64,000 bases of DNA from Burkholderia cepacia (GTDB taxonomy: Bacteria > Pseudomonadota > Gammaproteobacteria > Burkholderiales > Burkholderiaceae), in assembly GCF_001039005.1 (NCBI RefSeq), contig NZ_LDWR01000055.1, positions 217,143 through 281,142 of the forward strand, given 5' to 3'. The notes under the pieces were generated by a model, which worked only from the letters and a program-made list of their open reading frames with translations, made no database searches and had not been told where the DNA came from. Of this stretch, positions 8,086-17,390 are shown piece after piece. Both the position numbers and the translations under genes were made by a program. Within the stretch, counting starts at the first letter, position 1. Each line of letters opens with the position of its first letter.

Positions 8086-10839
8086 ATGCCTGAAGAACGA
8101 AATCTGGAAGGTAAGACCCTGCTATTGGTTGACGGTTCGAGCTATCTGTATCGGGCCTACCATGCGATGCCTGATTTGCGTGGCCCTGGCGGGGAGCCGA
8201 CAGGAGCGCTCTACGGAATCATCAACATGCTGCGCCGTATGCGCAAGGAAGTCAGTGCAGAGTATAGCGCTTGCGTGTTCGATGCAAAGGGCAAGACGTT
8301 CCGTGACGACCTTTATGCCGACTATAAGGCAAACCGTCCGTCGATGCCGCCCGACCTCGCATTGCAGGTCGAGCCGATCCACGGCGCCGTGCGCGCGCTC
8401 GGCTGGCCGCTGCTGATGGTCGAGGGCGTCGAGGCCGACGACGTGATCGGCACGCTCGCGCGCGAAGCCGAACGGCACGGGATGAACGTGATCGTGTCGA
8501 CGGGCGACAAGGATCTCGCGCAGCTCGTGACCGACCGCATCACGCTCGTCAACACGATGACCAACGAGACGCTCGACCGCGACGGCGTGATCGCGAAATT
8601 CGGCGTGCCGCCCGAGCGGATCATCGACTACCTGGCATTGATCGGCGACACCGTCGACAACGTGCCGGGCGTCGAGAAGTGCGGGCCGAAGACGGCCGTG
8701 AAATGGCTGGCGCAATACGACAGCCTCGACGGCGTCATCGAGCACGCGGGCGAGATCAAGGGCGTGGTCGGCGACAACCTGCGTCGCGCGCTCGATTTCC
8801 TGCCGCTGGGCCGCCAGCTCGTGACCGTCGAGACGGCCTGCGATCTCGCGCCGCATCTCGAATCGATCGAAGCGTCGTTGAAGAGCGACGGCGAAGCGCG
8901 CGACCTGATGCGCGACATCTTCGCGCGCTACGGCTTCAAGACGTGGCTGCGCGAAGTCGACAGCGCACCAGCGGAAGGCGGCGGCGCCGATGCGCCGGAA
9001 GGCGAGCCGGCACCGGTGGTGGCGGCCGACATCGTCCGTGAATACGACACGATCCAGACCTGGGAACAGTTCGACGCGTGGTTTGCGAAGATCGACGCGG
9101 CGGCGCTGACCGCGTTCGACACCGAGACGACCGCGCTCGACCCGATGCTCGCGCGGCTGGTCGGCCTGTCGTTCTCGGTCGAGCCGGGCAAGGCTGCCTA
9201 CCTGCCGGTCGCGCACCGCGGCCCCGACATGCCCGAGCAGCTTCCGCTCGACGAAGTGCTCGCACGCCTGAAGCCGTGGCTCGAATCGGCCGATCGCAAG
9301 AAGGTCGGCCAGCACATGAAATACGACGCGCAGGTGCTCGCGAACTACGACATCGCGCTGAACGGCATCGAGCACGACACGCTGCTCGAATCGTACGTGG
9401 TCGAATCGCACCGCACGCACGACATGGACAGCCTTGCGCTGCGTCATCTGGGCGTCAAGACGATCAAGTATGAAGACGTGGCCGGCAAGGGCGCGAAGCA
9501 GATCGGTTTCGACGACGTGGCGCTCGCGCAGGCCGCCGAATACGCGGCCGAAGATGCGGACGTCACGCTGCAGCTGCATCATGCGCTGTATCCGCAGGTC
9601 GCACGCGAACCGGGCCTCGAGCGCGTCTATCGCGAGATCGAGATGCCCGTGTCGCTCGTGCTGCGCAAGATGGAACGCACGGGCGTGCTGATCGACGACG
9701 TGCGCCTGCAGGCGCAGAGCACCGAAATCGCGACGCGCCTGATCGAGCTCGAAGCGCAGGCGTACGAACTGGCGGGCGGCGAATTCAATCTCGGTTCGCC
9801 GAAGCAGATCGGGCAGATCTTCTTCGAGAAGCTGCAGTTGCCGGTCGTGAAGAAGACGCCGAGCGGTGCGCCGTCGACCGACGAGGAAGTGCTGCAGAAA
9901 CTGGCCGAGGACTACCCGCTGCCGAAGCTGCTGCTCGAGCATCGCGGGCTGTCGAAGCTGAAGTCGACCTATACCGACAAGCTGCCGCGCATGGTGAATC
10001 CCGCAACGGGCCGCGTGCACACGAACTATGCGCAGGCCGTCGCGGTGACGGGCCGCCTCGCATCGAACGATCCGAATCTTCAGAACATTCCGGTGCGCAC
10101 GGCCGAAGGCCGACGGATCCGCGAGGCGTTCATCGCATCGCCGGGCCACCACATCGTGTCAGCCGATTATTCGCAGATCGAACTGCGGATCATGGCGCAC
10201 ATCTCGGGCGACGCGTCGCTGCTGCGCGCGTTCTCGCAGGGCGAGGACATCCACCGCGCGACGGCCGCCGAGGTGTTCGGCGTGACGCCGCTGGAGGTCC
10301 ATTCCGACCAGCGCCGGATCGCGAAGGTGATCAACTTCGGGCTCATCTACGGGATGAGCGCGTTCGGGCTCGCGTCGAACCTCGGCATCACGCGCGACGC
10401 GGCGAAGCTCTATATCGACCGTTATTTCGCCCGCTATCCGGGCGTCGCGCAGTACATGGAAGACACGCGCGCGATCGCGAAGGAGAAGGGCTACGTCGAA
10501 ACCGTTTTCGGTCGCCGCCTGTGGCTGCCGGAGATCAACGGCGGCAACGGCCCGCGCCGCCAGGCGGCCGAGCGCGCGGCAATCAATGCGCCGATGCAGG
10601 GCACGGCGGCCGACCTGATCAAGCTGTCGATGATCGCGGTGGACGACTGGCTCACGCGCGACCGGCTTGCGTCGCGGATGATCATGCAGGTGCACGATGA
10701 ACTGGTGCTCGAGGTGCCCGACGACGAACTGTCGCTCGTGCGCGAGAAGCTGCCGGAAATGATGTGCGGCGTCGCGAAGCTGAAGGTGCCGCTCGTCGCC
10801 GAGGTGGGTGCCGGCGCGAACTGGGAAGAGGCACACTGA
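8086..10839 (+). CDS. polA: DNA polymerase I
   Basis: 917-residue Pol I that fills gaps and removes RNA primers. There are three domains: 5'-3' exonuclease (1-300, beginning LLLVDGSSYLYRAYHAM), 3'-5' proofreading exonuclease with the DxE motif AFDTETTALDPM near 344 and EYAAEDADVT, and the polymerase. Polymerase motif A is VSADYSQIELRIMAHISGD near 691, motif B RRIAKVINFGLIYG near 745 and motif C MQVHDELVLEVPD near 867. All catalytic residues are present, so proofreading is predicted to be active. The ATG at 8086 (MPEERNLEG) is preferred over an upstream in-frame codon because it begins the conserved N-terminus. No Shine-Dalgarno is evident; its promoter must lie inside the divergent LOG gene. 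Confidence 0.97.
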   Translation: MPEERNLEGKTLLLVDGSSYLYRAYHAMPDLRGPGGEPTGALYGIINMLRRMRKEVSAEYSACVFDAKGKTFRDDLYADYKANRPSMPPDLALQVEPIHGAVRALGWPLLMVEGVEADDVIGTLAREAERHGMNVIVSTGDKDLAQLVTDRITLVNTMTNETLDRDGVIAKFGVPPERIIDYLALIGDTVDNVPGVEKCGPKTAVKWLAQYDSLDGVIEHAGEIKGVVGDNLRRALDFLPLGRQLVTVETACDLAPHLESIEASLKSDGEARDLMRDIFARYGFKTWLREVDSAPAEGGGADAPEGEPAPVVAADIVREYDTIQTWEQFDAWFAKIDAAALTAFDTETTALDPMLARLVGLSFSVEPGKAAYLPVAHRGPDMPEQLPLDEVLARLKPWLESADRKKVGQHMKYDAQVLANYDIALNGIEHDTLLESYVVESHRTHDMDSLALRHLGVKTIKYEDVAGKGAKQIGFDDVALAQAAEYAAEDADVTLQLHHALYPQVAREPGLERVYREIEMPVSLVLRKMERTGVLIDDVRLQAQSTEIATRLIELEAQAYELAGGEFNLGSPKQIGQIFFEKLQLPVVKKTPSGAPSTDEEVLQKLAEDYPLPKLLLEHRGLSKLKSTYTDKLPRMVNPATGRVHTNYAQAVAVTGRLASNDPNLQNIPVRTAEGRRIREAFIASPGHHIVSADYSQIELRIMAHISGDASLLRAFSQGEDIHRATAAEVFGVTPLEVHSDQRRIAKVINFGLIYGMSAFGLASNLGITRDAAKLYIDRYFARYPGVAQYMEDTRAIAKEKGYVETVFGRRLWLPEINGGNGPRRQAAERAAINAPMQGTAADLIKLSMIAVDDWLTRDRLASRMIMQVHDELVLEVPDDELSLVREKLPEMMCGVAKLKVPLVAEVGAGANWEEAH

Positions 10840-11119
10840 CGCACCCCCGGGCGGTTCCCGTTTCCCGCGGCATATTGTTGCAGGGATGCTGAATATCGAG
10901 ATGGTTTGCTTGTGGTCAACGCGCAAGCTCCCGGACAATGCATGTCGGTCATGTCATTGAAGCGGGGGCGGCGCGCCCCGCGTTCCGGGATCGGACGCAT
11001 CGAAGTGCTTCGAACTGCACATCGATGATGTCCGAACCGGTTAATCCACCGGGCGGCACGAATGCATCGCGTTCGCGGCGTCCGGCGGCAGCAGTTTCGA
11101 ATCGCAAAGGGGGAATCAG

Positions 11120-12454
11120 ATGCATCGGATCATCATCGTAGGCGGAGGCGCGGGCGGCCTGGAACTGGCGACGCGGCTCGGCGACCGTTACGGCGCACGC
11201 GGCAATCGTCCCGCGCGTGCGCTTGTCACGCTCGTCGACCGCAATCCGACCCACATCTGGAAACCGCTGCTGCACGAGGTGGCGGCCGGCAGCATGGACC
11301 CGTTCACGCAGGAGCTCGAATATGCGGCGCAGGCGCGCTGGCACGGCTTCGAGTTCCAGCAGGGCGAGCTGACCGGGCTCGACCGCGCGGCCAAGCGCGT
11401 CACGCTTTCGCCGATCAACGACAGCGACGGCGAGGAACTGCTGCCGGCGCGCGAGCTGGAATATGACACGCTCGTGATCGCGATCGGCAGTACGACCCAC
11501 TTCTTCGGCGTGCAGGGCGCGCCGGAAAACGCGATCGCGCTCGATACGGTCGGGGAGGCCGAGCGCTTCCGCAAGCGGCTGATCGCCGCGTGCATGCGCG
11601 CCGAGCACCAGGCACCGGCGCCGACCGCGCCGGGCGACACGGCCGAGCCGCGCATCCAGGTCGTGATCGTCGGCGGCGGCGCGACGGGCGTCGAGCTGTC
11701 CGCGGAGCTGCGCAACACGGCACAGGTGCTGTCCGTGTACGGGCTGCACAAGCTCGACCCGCGTCACGACGTCGGCATCGTGCTGATCGAATCGGGGCCG
11801 CGGATTCTGCCGGCGCTGCAGGAGCGCGTGTCGGCGGCGACTGCCGAACTGCTCGAAAAGCTCGGCGTGCGGCTGATGCTCAGCGAGCGCGTGACCGAGG
11901 TCGCGCCGGGGCTCGTGCATACCGCGAGCGGCAAGACGGTGCGTGCGGACCTGACGGTCTGGGCGGCCGGCATCAAGGCGCCGTCGGTGCTCTCGCATCT
12001 CGACGGCCTCCAGGTCAACAAGCTCGGCCAGCTCGACGTGCGCCGCACGCTGCAGACCTTCACCGACGACAACGTGTTCGCGCTCGGCGATTGCGCGGCA
12101 TGCGTGTGGCCCGGCAACGAACGCAACGTGCCGCCGCGCGCGCAGGCCGCGCACCAGCAGGCAAGCTTCCTGCTGAAGGCGATCAGCTGCCGGCTCGAAG
12201 GGCGTCCGCTGCCGGAGTTCACGTATCGCGATTTCGGTTCGCTCGTGTCGCTTGGCCACTTCAGCGCGGTCGGCAACCTGATGGGCGGGCTGATCGGCGG
12301 CAACATGCTGATCGAAGGGCTGTTCGCGCGCTTCATGTACATGTCGCTGTACCGGCTGCACATCGCGGCGCTGCACGGCTATCCGCGGATGATGCTCGAC
12401 ACGGTCGCGCACTGGCTGCGGCGCACGACGCTGCCGCGCGTCAAGCTGCACTGA
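11120..12454 (+). CDS. ndh: Type II NADH dehydrogenase (NAD(P)/FAD-dependent oxidoreductase)
   Basis: 444-residue single-subunit NADH:quinone oxidoreductase, peripheral on the inner membrane and non-proton-pumping. The FAD-binding motif is IIIVGGGAGGLELATRLG at the N-terminus, the NADH-binding motif QVVIVGGGATGVELSAEL near residue 180, and the FAD/quinone segment FALGDCAAC near 320. A C-terminal amphipathic stretch (MYMSLYRLHIAALHG) fits membrane anchoring. The Shine-Dalgarno AAAGGGGGA precedes the ATG. It is monocistronic, with 280 bases to polA. Confidence 0.88.
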   Translation: MHRIIIVGGGAGGLELATRLGDRYGARGNRPARALVTLVDRNPTHIWKPLLHEVAAGSMDPFTQELEYAAQARWHGFEFQQGELTGLDRAAKRVTLSPINDSDGEELLPARELEYDTLVIAIGSTTHFFGVQGAPENAIALDTVGEAERFRKRLIAACMRAEHQAPAPTAPGDTAEPRIQVVIVGGGATGVELSAELRNTAQVLSVYGLHKLDPRHDVGIVLIESGPRILPALQERVSAATAELLEKLGVRLMLSERVTEVAPGLVHTASGKTVRADLTVWAAGIKAPSVLSHLDGLQVNKLGQLDVRRTLQTFTDDNVFALGDCAACVWPGNERNVPPRAQAAHQQASFLLKAISCRLEGRPLPEFTYRDFGSLVSLGHFSAVGNLMGGLIGGNMLIEGLFARFMYMSLYRLHIAALHGYPRMMLDTVAHWLRRTTLPRVKLH

Positions 12455-12842
12455 CCGCGCGTTTGCGCGAGGGGCGGGCGGAGAGTGCGCACGGCATGCG
12501 TGTTCCCCGCCCGTTGTTTTTGCGGGCAGCCGGACGGTCGTGTGTGCGCTTGCCGGGCGGCATCGTCCGCGCGTTTTCCGTTTCATTTCGCAAGCATCCG
12601 GTCGCGCAACGACGATCGAAATACACTGGCCGCGCTACGATTGGAGCGGCCGGATCGAATCGTCGTAATTGAGTCTTACACATCTGACAGTTGACGCGAC
12701 AACGGATTATTGGGCATCTTGTCCGAGTTTTCGTTTGCGGCGGGGTGCCAACCGCCGCGATATTCGCGCCGCGCGCCGACACGATGCTCCGTCATGCCGC
12801 ATCCATGATCGTGACGGTGGCGCTCAATCGAGGAGTGCATTC
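12455..12842. other. Intergenic region, 388 bases
   Basis: Between ndh and the dienelactone hydrolase. No gene is supported; short frames in it lack coding character. The central part (12600-12720) is less GC-rich and is the probable promoter region of the hydrolase. No clear terminator for ndh is visible. Confidence 0.5.
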
Positions 12843-13718
12843 ATGTTGAAACCCGAAGTCGACAGCCTGGTCCCCCACGTCCCGTTCTCGCGCCGCAAGT
12901 TCATGCAGGCCGCGCTGGGCGGCACCTTCGCGGCGGCCGTGCTGCCTGTGTCGGCGCAGACGGTCACGACCGACAGCGCCGGGCTGGACGTCGACACCGT
13001 CGAGATCCGCTCCGGCGACGCGAGCGTGCCGGCCTATCGTGCGCAGCCGGCCGGCAAGACGAACCTGCCGGTCATCATCGTGATCCACGAGATCTTCGGC
13101 GTGCATGCGCATATCGCCGACGTCTGCCGCCGCTTCGCGAAGCTCGGCTACCTCGCGATCGCGCCCGACCTGTTCGCGCGGCAGGGCAACGCGTCGAAGT
13201 ATCCGACGATGAAGGATCTGTTCGACAACATCATCAGCAAGGTGCCGGACCGGCAAGTGACCGAGGATCTCGATGCGACCGTCGCCTGGGCCGGCAAGAA
13301 CGGCGGCGACCTGACGCGTCTGGGTATGACGGGGTTCTGCTGGGGCGGCCGCCAGGCGTGGCTGTATGCGGAACACAACCCGCACGTGCGGGCGGCCGTT
13401 GCGTGGTACGGGTTCGTCGAGGGCAAGACCGACGAGATGACGCCGTTCAATCCGGTCGACCACGCATCGCAGCTGAAGGTGCCCGTGCTCGGGCTGTACG
13501 GCGAGAAGGATACGAACATCACGCAGGCGTCGCTGGCCGACATGCGCAAGGCGATCCAGACCAGCGATTCGAAGCTCGCGCGCGCATCGGAGATCGTCGT
13601 GTATCCGGATGCCGGCCACGCGTTCTTCGCCGATTACCGGCCGAGCTACGTCAAGGCCGATGCCGAGGACGGCTGGAAGCGCGCGATCGAGTGGCTCCGC
13701 AAGTACGGCGTGCTGTAA
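12843..13718 (+). CDS. Tat-exported dienelactone hydrolase-family protein
   Basis: 291-residue alpha/beta hydrolase. The N-terminus carries a twin-arginine signal (SRRKFMQAALGGTFAAAVLP, residues about 16-35), so the enzyme is folded before export to the periplasm. The mature part is a DLH domain with the nucleophile Cys in the elbow TGFCWGGR, and the His in DAGHAFFAD near the C-terminus. Family members hydrolyse cyclic dienelactones in chloroaromatic catabolism, but exported relatives have uncertain substrates. The ATG at 12843 has a good Shine-Dalgarno (GAGGAG) and starts the Tat signal; upstream in-frame starts would bury it. It converges with sseA. Confidence 0.87.
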   Translation: MLKPEVDSLVPHVPFSRRKFMQAALGGTFAAAVLPVSAQTVTTDSAGLDVDTVEIRSGDASVPAYRAQPAGKTNLPVIIVIHEIFGVHAHIADVCRRFAKLGYLAIAPDLFARQGNASKYPTMKDLFDNIISKVPDRQVTEDLDATVAWAGKNGGDLTRLGMTGFCWGGRQAWLYAEHNPHVRAAVAWYGFVEGKTDEMTPFNPVDHASQLKVPVLGLYGEKDTNITQASLADMRKAIQTSDSKLARASEIVVYPDAGHAFFADYRPSYVKADAEDGWKRAIEWLRKYGVL

Positions 13719-13723
13719 ACGGC

Positions 13724-13747
13724 AAGCGGCGGCACATGCCGCCGCTT
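13724..13747. terminator. Hairpin between convergent genes
   Basis: A perfect 9-base-pair stem (AAGCGGCGG/CCGCCGCTT) with a 6-base loop lies between two converging stops. There is no U-tract, so a bidirectional role is plausible but not certain. Confidence 0.4.
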
Positions 13748-13769
13748 CGCTGCCGCGCTTCGCCCTCGC

Positions 13770-14639
13770 TTACGGCGTCGGGCCGGTGGCGATCGGCCGC
13801 GACGGATCGGCGCTCCATTCGCTCCACGAACCCGGATACAGCGACGCGCCGTGCAGCCCTGCAATCTCCAGCGCAAGCGCGTTGTGGCAGGCGGTGACGC
13901 CGGAGCCGCATTGCAGGATCACGCTGTTCGGTTCGATGCCCGCCAGCAGCGCGGAGAAGGTCTCGCGCAGTTCATGGCCGGTCTTGAAGCGGCCGTCGGC
14001 GGTCAGGTTGTCCTTGAAGAACCGGTTGCGCGCGCCGGGGATGTGGCCGCCGACACGATCGATCGTTTCGTTTTCGCCGCGGTAGCGGTCCGGTGCGCGA
14101 GCATCGATCACGACGCGCGTGGGCGACTTGATGTTCGCGAGCACGGCTGCCGCGTCGACCGTCGATTCGAGCGGCGCGCCCGCGCGGAAGTCGCCGGCGG
14201 CCGGCTGCGGCACGTCGGTCGCCAGCGGCTGGCCGGCTGCTTCCCAGGCCTGCAGGCCGCCGTCGAGTACGGCGACCGAATCGTGGCCGAGCCAGCGCAG
14301 CAGCCACCACAGGCGCGCCGCATAGGCGCTGCCTTGCGCGTCGTACGCGACGACCTGCTGGCCCTGCTTGAGGCCGCGGCTGGCGAGCAGTGTGGCGAGT
14401 GCGTCGCGGGTCGGCAACGGATGGCGGCCGTTGGTGCCCGTCTTGCGGCCCGACAGGTCGCGGTCGAGATGAAGGTACTGCGCGCCGGGGATATGGCCGG
14501 CCGCATAGGCGGCTTCGCCCGCGCCCGGATCGGCGAGATCGAAGCGGCAATCGAACAGAACGACGCTGCCGGGCGCCGCGGCCAGGCGCTCGGCGAGATT
14601 GGCGGCGGAGATGAGCGTGGTGTAATGGGTGTGTGGCAT
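13770..14639 (-). CDS. sseA: 3-mercaptopyruvate/thiosulfate sulfurtransferase (two rhodanese domains)
   Basis: 289-residue tandem rhodanese that transfers sulfane sulfur from 3-mercaptopyruvate or thiosulfate to thiophilic acceptors such as cyanide; cytosolic. The N-terminal inactive domain starts near VVLFDCRFDLADP and ends near LDGGLQAW. The C-terminal domain has the active-site loop CGSGVTACH near residue 243; the CG[ST]GVTA form is typical of mercaptopyruvate sulfurtransferases. The Shine-Dalgarno AGGGAG precedes the ATG. It is separated from the upstream Rieske gene by a strong terminator, so it is transcribed alone. Confidence 0.9.
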   Translation of the reverse strand: MPHTHYTTLISAANLAERLAAAPGSVVLFDCRFDLADPGAGEAAYAAGHIPGAQYLHLDRDLSGRKTGTNGRHPLPTRDALATLLASRGLKQGQQVVAYDAQGSAYAARLWWLLRWLGHDSVAVLDGGLQAWEAAGQPLATDVPQPAAGDFRAGAPLESTVDAAAVLANIKSPTRVVIDARAPDRYRGENETIDRVGGHIPGARNRFFKDNLTADGRFKTGHELRETFSALLAGIEPNSVILQCGSGVTACHNALALEIAGLHGASLYPGSWSEWSADPSRPIATGPTP

Positions 14640-14683
14640 GACGGCTCCCTGGAGTGCGAATGACCTGACACTCCAAGTCTAAA

Positions 14684-14714
14684 CAAAAAAAGACGGGCCG
14701 AAGCCCGTCTTTTC
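14684..14714 (-). terminator. Rho-independent terminator of the Rieske oxygenase gene
   Basis: Stem AGACGGGC/GCCCGTCT with a short CGAA-type loop, followed on the minus strand by a run of seven T. It lies 43 bases after the Rieske stop and before sseA. Confidence 0.85.
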
Positions 14715-14756
14715 GTCTGCCGGATGGGGCGCGGCGACAAAGCGCCGCACCGGCCG

Positions 14757-15863
14757 TCAGATGTCGCCGAGGTGGCGGCGCAGGAACTCGTGGAAGTGCT
14801 GCATGCCGTCTTCCATCGGGCTCTGGTACGGGCCGACCTGCGACTCGCCGCGTGCCATCAGCGCACGGCGGCCTGCGTCCATCCGTATCGCGATCTCGTC
14901 GTCCTCGACGGCCGTTTCCATATAGGCGGCGCGTTCGGCCTCGACGAATTCGCGTTCGAACAGCGCGATTTCCTCGGGGTAATAGAACTCGACGATGTTG
15001 GTCGTCTTCTGCGGGCCGCGCGGGATCAGCCACGACACGACGAGGACGTGCGGATACCACTCGATCATCAGGCCCGGGTAGTAGACCATCCAGATCGCGC
15101 CGAACTCCGGCGGCACGCCGTTGCGGAACTTCAGCACCTGCTCGTGCCATTTCTGGTAAGTCGCGCTGCCCGGTTTCGCGAGCGCGTTGTGCACGCCGAC
15201 CGTCTGCACGCTGTACCAGTCGCCGAACTCCCACTTGAGGTCGTCGCACGACACGAAGCTGCCGAGGCCCGGGTGGAACGGGACGACGTGGTAATCCTCG
15301 AGGTAGACCTCGATGAACGTCTTCCAGTTGTAATCGCACTCGTGCACTTCGACGTGATCGAAGAGGTACTCGGAGAAGTCGAAGTGATGTTTGGTGCCGA
15401 GGTGGGCGAGGTCGCGCGCGACATTCCGGCCTTCGGCCTCGAACAGCAACCCCTGCCAGTTCTGCAGCGGGCTCTTGCCGAGGTTCAGGCACGGCTTCTC
15501 GGGGAAGTGCGGCGCGCCGAGCAGTTCGCCTTCCAGATCGTACGTCCAGCGGTGCAGCGGGCACACGATGTTCTGCGTGTGGCCGCGCCCGTTGAGCATG
15601 ATGGCCTGCCGGTGGCGGCAGACGTTCGACAGCAGTTCGATCTGGTTCGCCTGGTTGCGGACCAGCACGCGGCCTTCCTTCTCGGACGGCAGCGCAAAAT
15701 AATTCCCCGCCTCGGGCACCATCAACTCGTGCCCGACGTAACGAGGTCCTTTCTTGAAGAGGGTTTCGATCTCGCGCTCGAGTAGCGCCTCATCGAAGTA
15801 TGCAGTGACTGGAAGCTGGCTGTGAGCCGACTTCAACTGAAGCGCATCGCTCAGATTGGACAT
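14757..15863 (-). CDS. Rieske-type aromatic ring-hydroxylating oxygenase, alpha subunit
   Basis: 368-residue non-haem iron oxygenase. The Rieske [2Fe-2S] ligands are Cys82, His84, Cys101 and His104 (VCRHR and CPLHRW). The mononuclear iron site is seen in EDYHVVPFHPG, with two histidines after an acidic residue. Length and form fit the single-component alpha subunits of the choline monooxygenase/phthalate dioxygenase-like group. No ferredoxin or reductase gene is adjacent, so the electron donor is encoded elsewhere. The ATG at 15863 has a strong Shine-Dalgarno (GGGAGTGGGA); an upstream start would add 15 residues. A perfect TATAAT lies about 73 bases upstream and a terminator follows, so it is a single-gene unit. 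Confidence 0.88.
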   Translation of the reverse strand: MSNLSDALQLKSAHSQLPVTAYFDEALLEREIETLFKKGPRYVGHELMVPEAGNYFALPSEKEGRVLVRNQANQIELLSNVCRHRQAIMLNGRGHTQNIVCPLHRWTYDLEGELLGAPHFPEKPCLNLGKSPLQNWQGLLFEAEGRNVARDLAHLGTKHHFDFSEYLFDHVEVHECDYNWKTFIEVYLEDYHVVPFHPGLGSFVSCDDLKWEFGDWYSVQTVGVHNALAKPGSATYQKWHEQVLKFRNGVPPEFGAIWMVYYPGLMIEWYPHVLVVSWLIPRGPQKTTNIVEFYYPEEIALFEREFVEAERAAYMETAVEDDEIAIRMDAGRRALMARGESQVGPYQSPMEDGMQHFHEFLRRHLGDI

Positions 15864-15935
15864 TCCCACTCCCGGTGTTAGCGTGAAAGCAGTGAACAAC
15901 CCAACCATCGAAAAATCGATTTAGGGAAACGGAGA

Positions 15936-15941
15936 ATTATA
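15936..15941 (-). promoter_or_regulatory. Candidate -10 element (TATAAT) for the Rieske gene
   Basis: A perfect TATAAT on the minus strand, 73 bases upstream of the ATG, in an AT-rich stretch. No good -35 hexamer at 16-18 bases is seen. Confidence 0.35.
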
Positions 15942-16134
15942 CCCGGTTCGCCTCGCAAGGCTAGAATTAAGTGCCTGATTTGTGTCAATTTTTTGTCCGG
16001 CGACAATCAGGAGGCGCACACTGTGCATTGGAGGTGGGGCCAGAATATGCGCGAGGCCGCCCACGTCGGCAGATCGGAGAATTCTCTTTTGCCGTAGAAT
16101 GTCCGACTTGTTTTGAAATTTGACACCCTCGTCC

Positions 16135-16428
16135 ATGGCGAAAACCGCATCCCCAGGCGCCACGCCGCCCGGTAATGGCACCGAACCGTTGCCGGACAAT
16201 TATGAGATGGCGCTCGCGGAACTCGAGACGCTGGTTGCCCGGATGGAAGGCGGCGCGTTGAGCCTCGAGGATTCACTGACGGCATACCGCCGCGGTGCGG
16301 CCCTCGTTGCGTTTTGCCAACAGCAGCTTGAGAAAGTGGAACAGCAGGTTCGCGTGCTCGACGGCGCGACGCTGAAGCCGCTTTCGTCCGGAACGGCCGC
16401 CACGGACGGCGAAGACGACGATCTATGA
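16135..16428 (+). CDS. xseB: Exodeoxyribonuclease VII small subunit
   Basis: 97-residue small subunit of exonuclease VII, which degrades single-stranded DNA with the large subunit XseA. The family core is clear: YEMALAELETLVARMEGGALSLEDSLTAYRRG, then FCQQQLEKVEQQVRVLD. The N-terminal 20 residues and acidic C-terminus are outside the core. The ATG at 16135 (MAKTAS) is preferred to an in-frame one 15 bases upstream. Its stop overlaps the ispA start (ATGA), indicating translational coupling, as in the common xseB-ispA-dxs order. XseA is not in the window. Confidence 0.92.
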   Translation: MAKTASPGATPPGNGTEPLPDNYEMALAELETLVARMEGGALSLEDSLTAYRRGAALVAFCQQQLEKVEQQVRVLDGATLKPLSSGTAATDGEDDDL

Positions 16429-17309
16429 CATTCGAACAATGGATGCGGTCCGTGCTTGACCGTGTCGAAGACGCACTCGGCCATTATTTGCCCGCTGAAA
16501 CCGCGATGCCCGCGCAACTCCACGAGGCGATGCGCTACGCGGTCCTCGGCGGCGGCAAACGCGTTCGCCCGCTGCTGTGCCATGCAGCAGGCGAGTTGAC
16601 CGGCGCGACGGAAGCGGCGCGCAACGCGGCGGCGGCGGCGCTGGAGATGATCCACGTCTACTCGCTCGTGCACGACGACATGCCGTGCATGGACGACGAC
16701 GCGCTGCGGCGCGGCAAGCCGACCGTGCACGTGCAGTACGACGAGCCGACGGCACTGCTCGTCGGCGACGCGCTGCAATCGCAGGCGTTCGTTGCGCTGA
16801 CCGACGCCGATGCGCTGTCGCCGGTGCAGCAGGCGGCGCTCGTGCGCGAGCTTGCGCTCGCGAGCGGCTCGATCGGCATGGCCGGCGGGCAGGCGATCGA
16901 CCTGGCGAGCGTCGGCCTGAAGCTGACGCGCGAGCAGCTCGAGACGATGCACCGGATGAAGACGGGCGCGTTGCTGCGCGCGGCCGTGCGGATGGGCGCA
17001 CTGGCCGGCGAAACGCCGACGGCGGAAACGATGGCTGCGCTCGACGTCTATGCGGGGGCCGTGGGTCTGGCCTTCCAGGTCGTCGACGATATTCTCGACG
17101 TCACGACCGATTCGGCGACGCTCGGCAAGACGGCCGGCAAGGATGCCGCGAACGACAAGCCGACCTACGTTTCGATCCTCGGCCTCGAGGCGTCGCGCGA
17201 GCTCGCAGCGCAACTGCGCGCCGAAGCGCATGATGCGTTGAAACCGTTCGGCGCACGCGCACAGCGTCTCGCCGAACTTGCCGACCTGGTAGTGAACCGG
17301 GTCAGCTGA
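16425..17309 (+). CDS. ispA: Farnesyl diphosphate synthase (polyprenyl synthetase family)
   Basis: 294-residue trans-prenyltransferase that condenses IPP with DMAPP and GPP to form farnesyl diphosphate. The first aspartate-rich motif DDMPCMDDD is near residue 84 and the second, DDILD, near 222. Magnesium and diphosphate binding residues are therefore intact, and GGKRVRP at the N-terminus is conserved. It overlaps xseB by 4 bases and is followed 81 bases later by dxs, giving an isoprenoid operon. Confidence 0.94.
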   Translation: MTFEQWMRSVLDRVEDALGHYLPAETAMPAQLHEAMRYAVLGGGKRVRPLLCHAAGELTGATEAARNAAAAALEMIHVYSLVHDDMPCMDDDALRRGKPTVHVQYDEPTALLVGDALQSQAFVALTDADALSPVQQAALVRELALASGSIGMAGGQAIDLASVGLKLTREQLETMHRMKTGALLRAAVRMGALAGETPTAETMAALDVYAGAVGLAFQVVDDILDVTTDSATLGKTAGKDAANDKPTYVSILGLEASRELAAQLRAEAHDALKPFGARAQRLAELADLVVNRVS

Positions 17310-17390
17310 CGCGAAAGCCCGCCGCCGCGCACACGCTACGGTGCGTGCAAAAGAATGCGGGCGCGTTTGATTTCCTACAATGGAACGACG

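Noticed and set aside
8122..10152. A 676-codon open frame antisense to polA
   Set aside because: It is a shadow of polA, with Arg/Asp/His-rich sequence and no recognisable motif.
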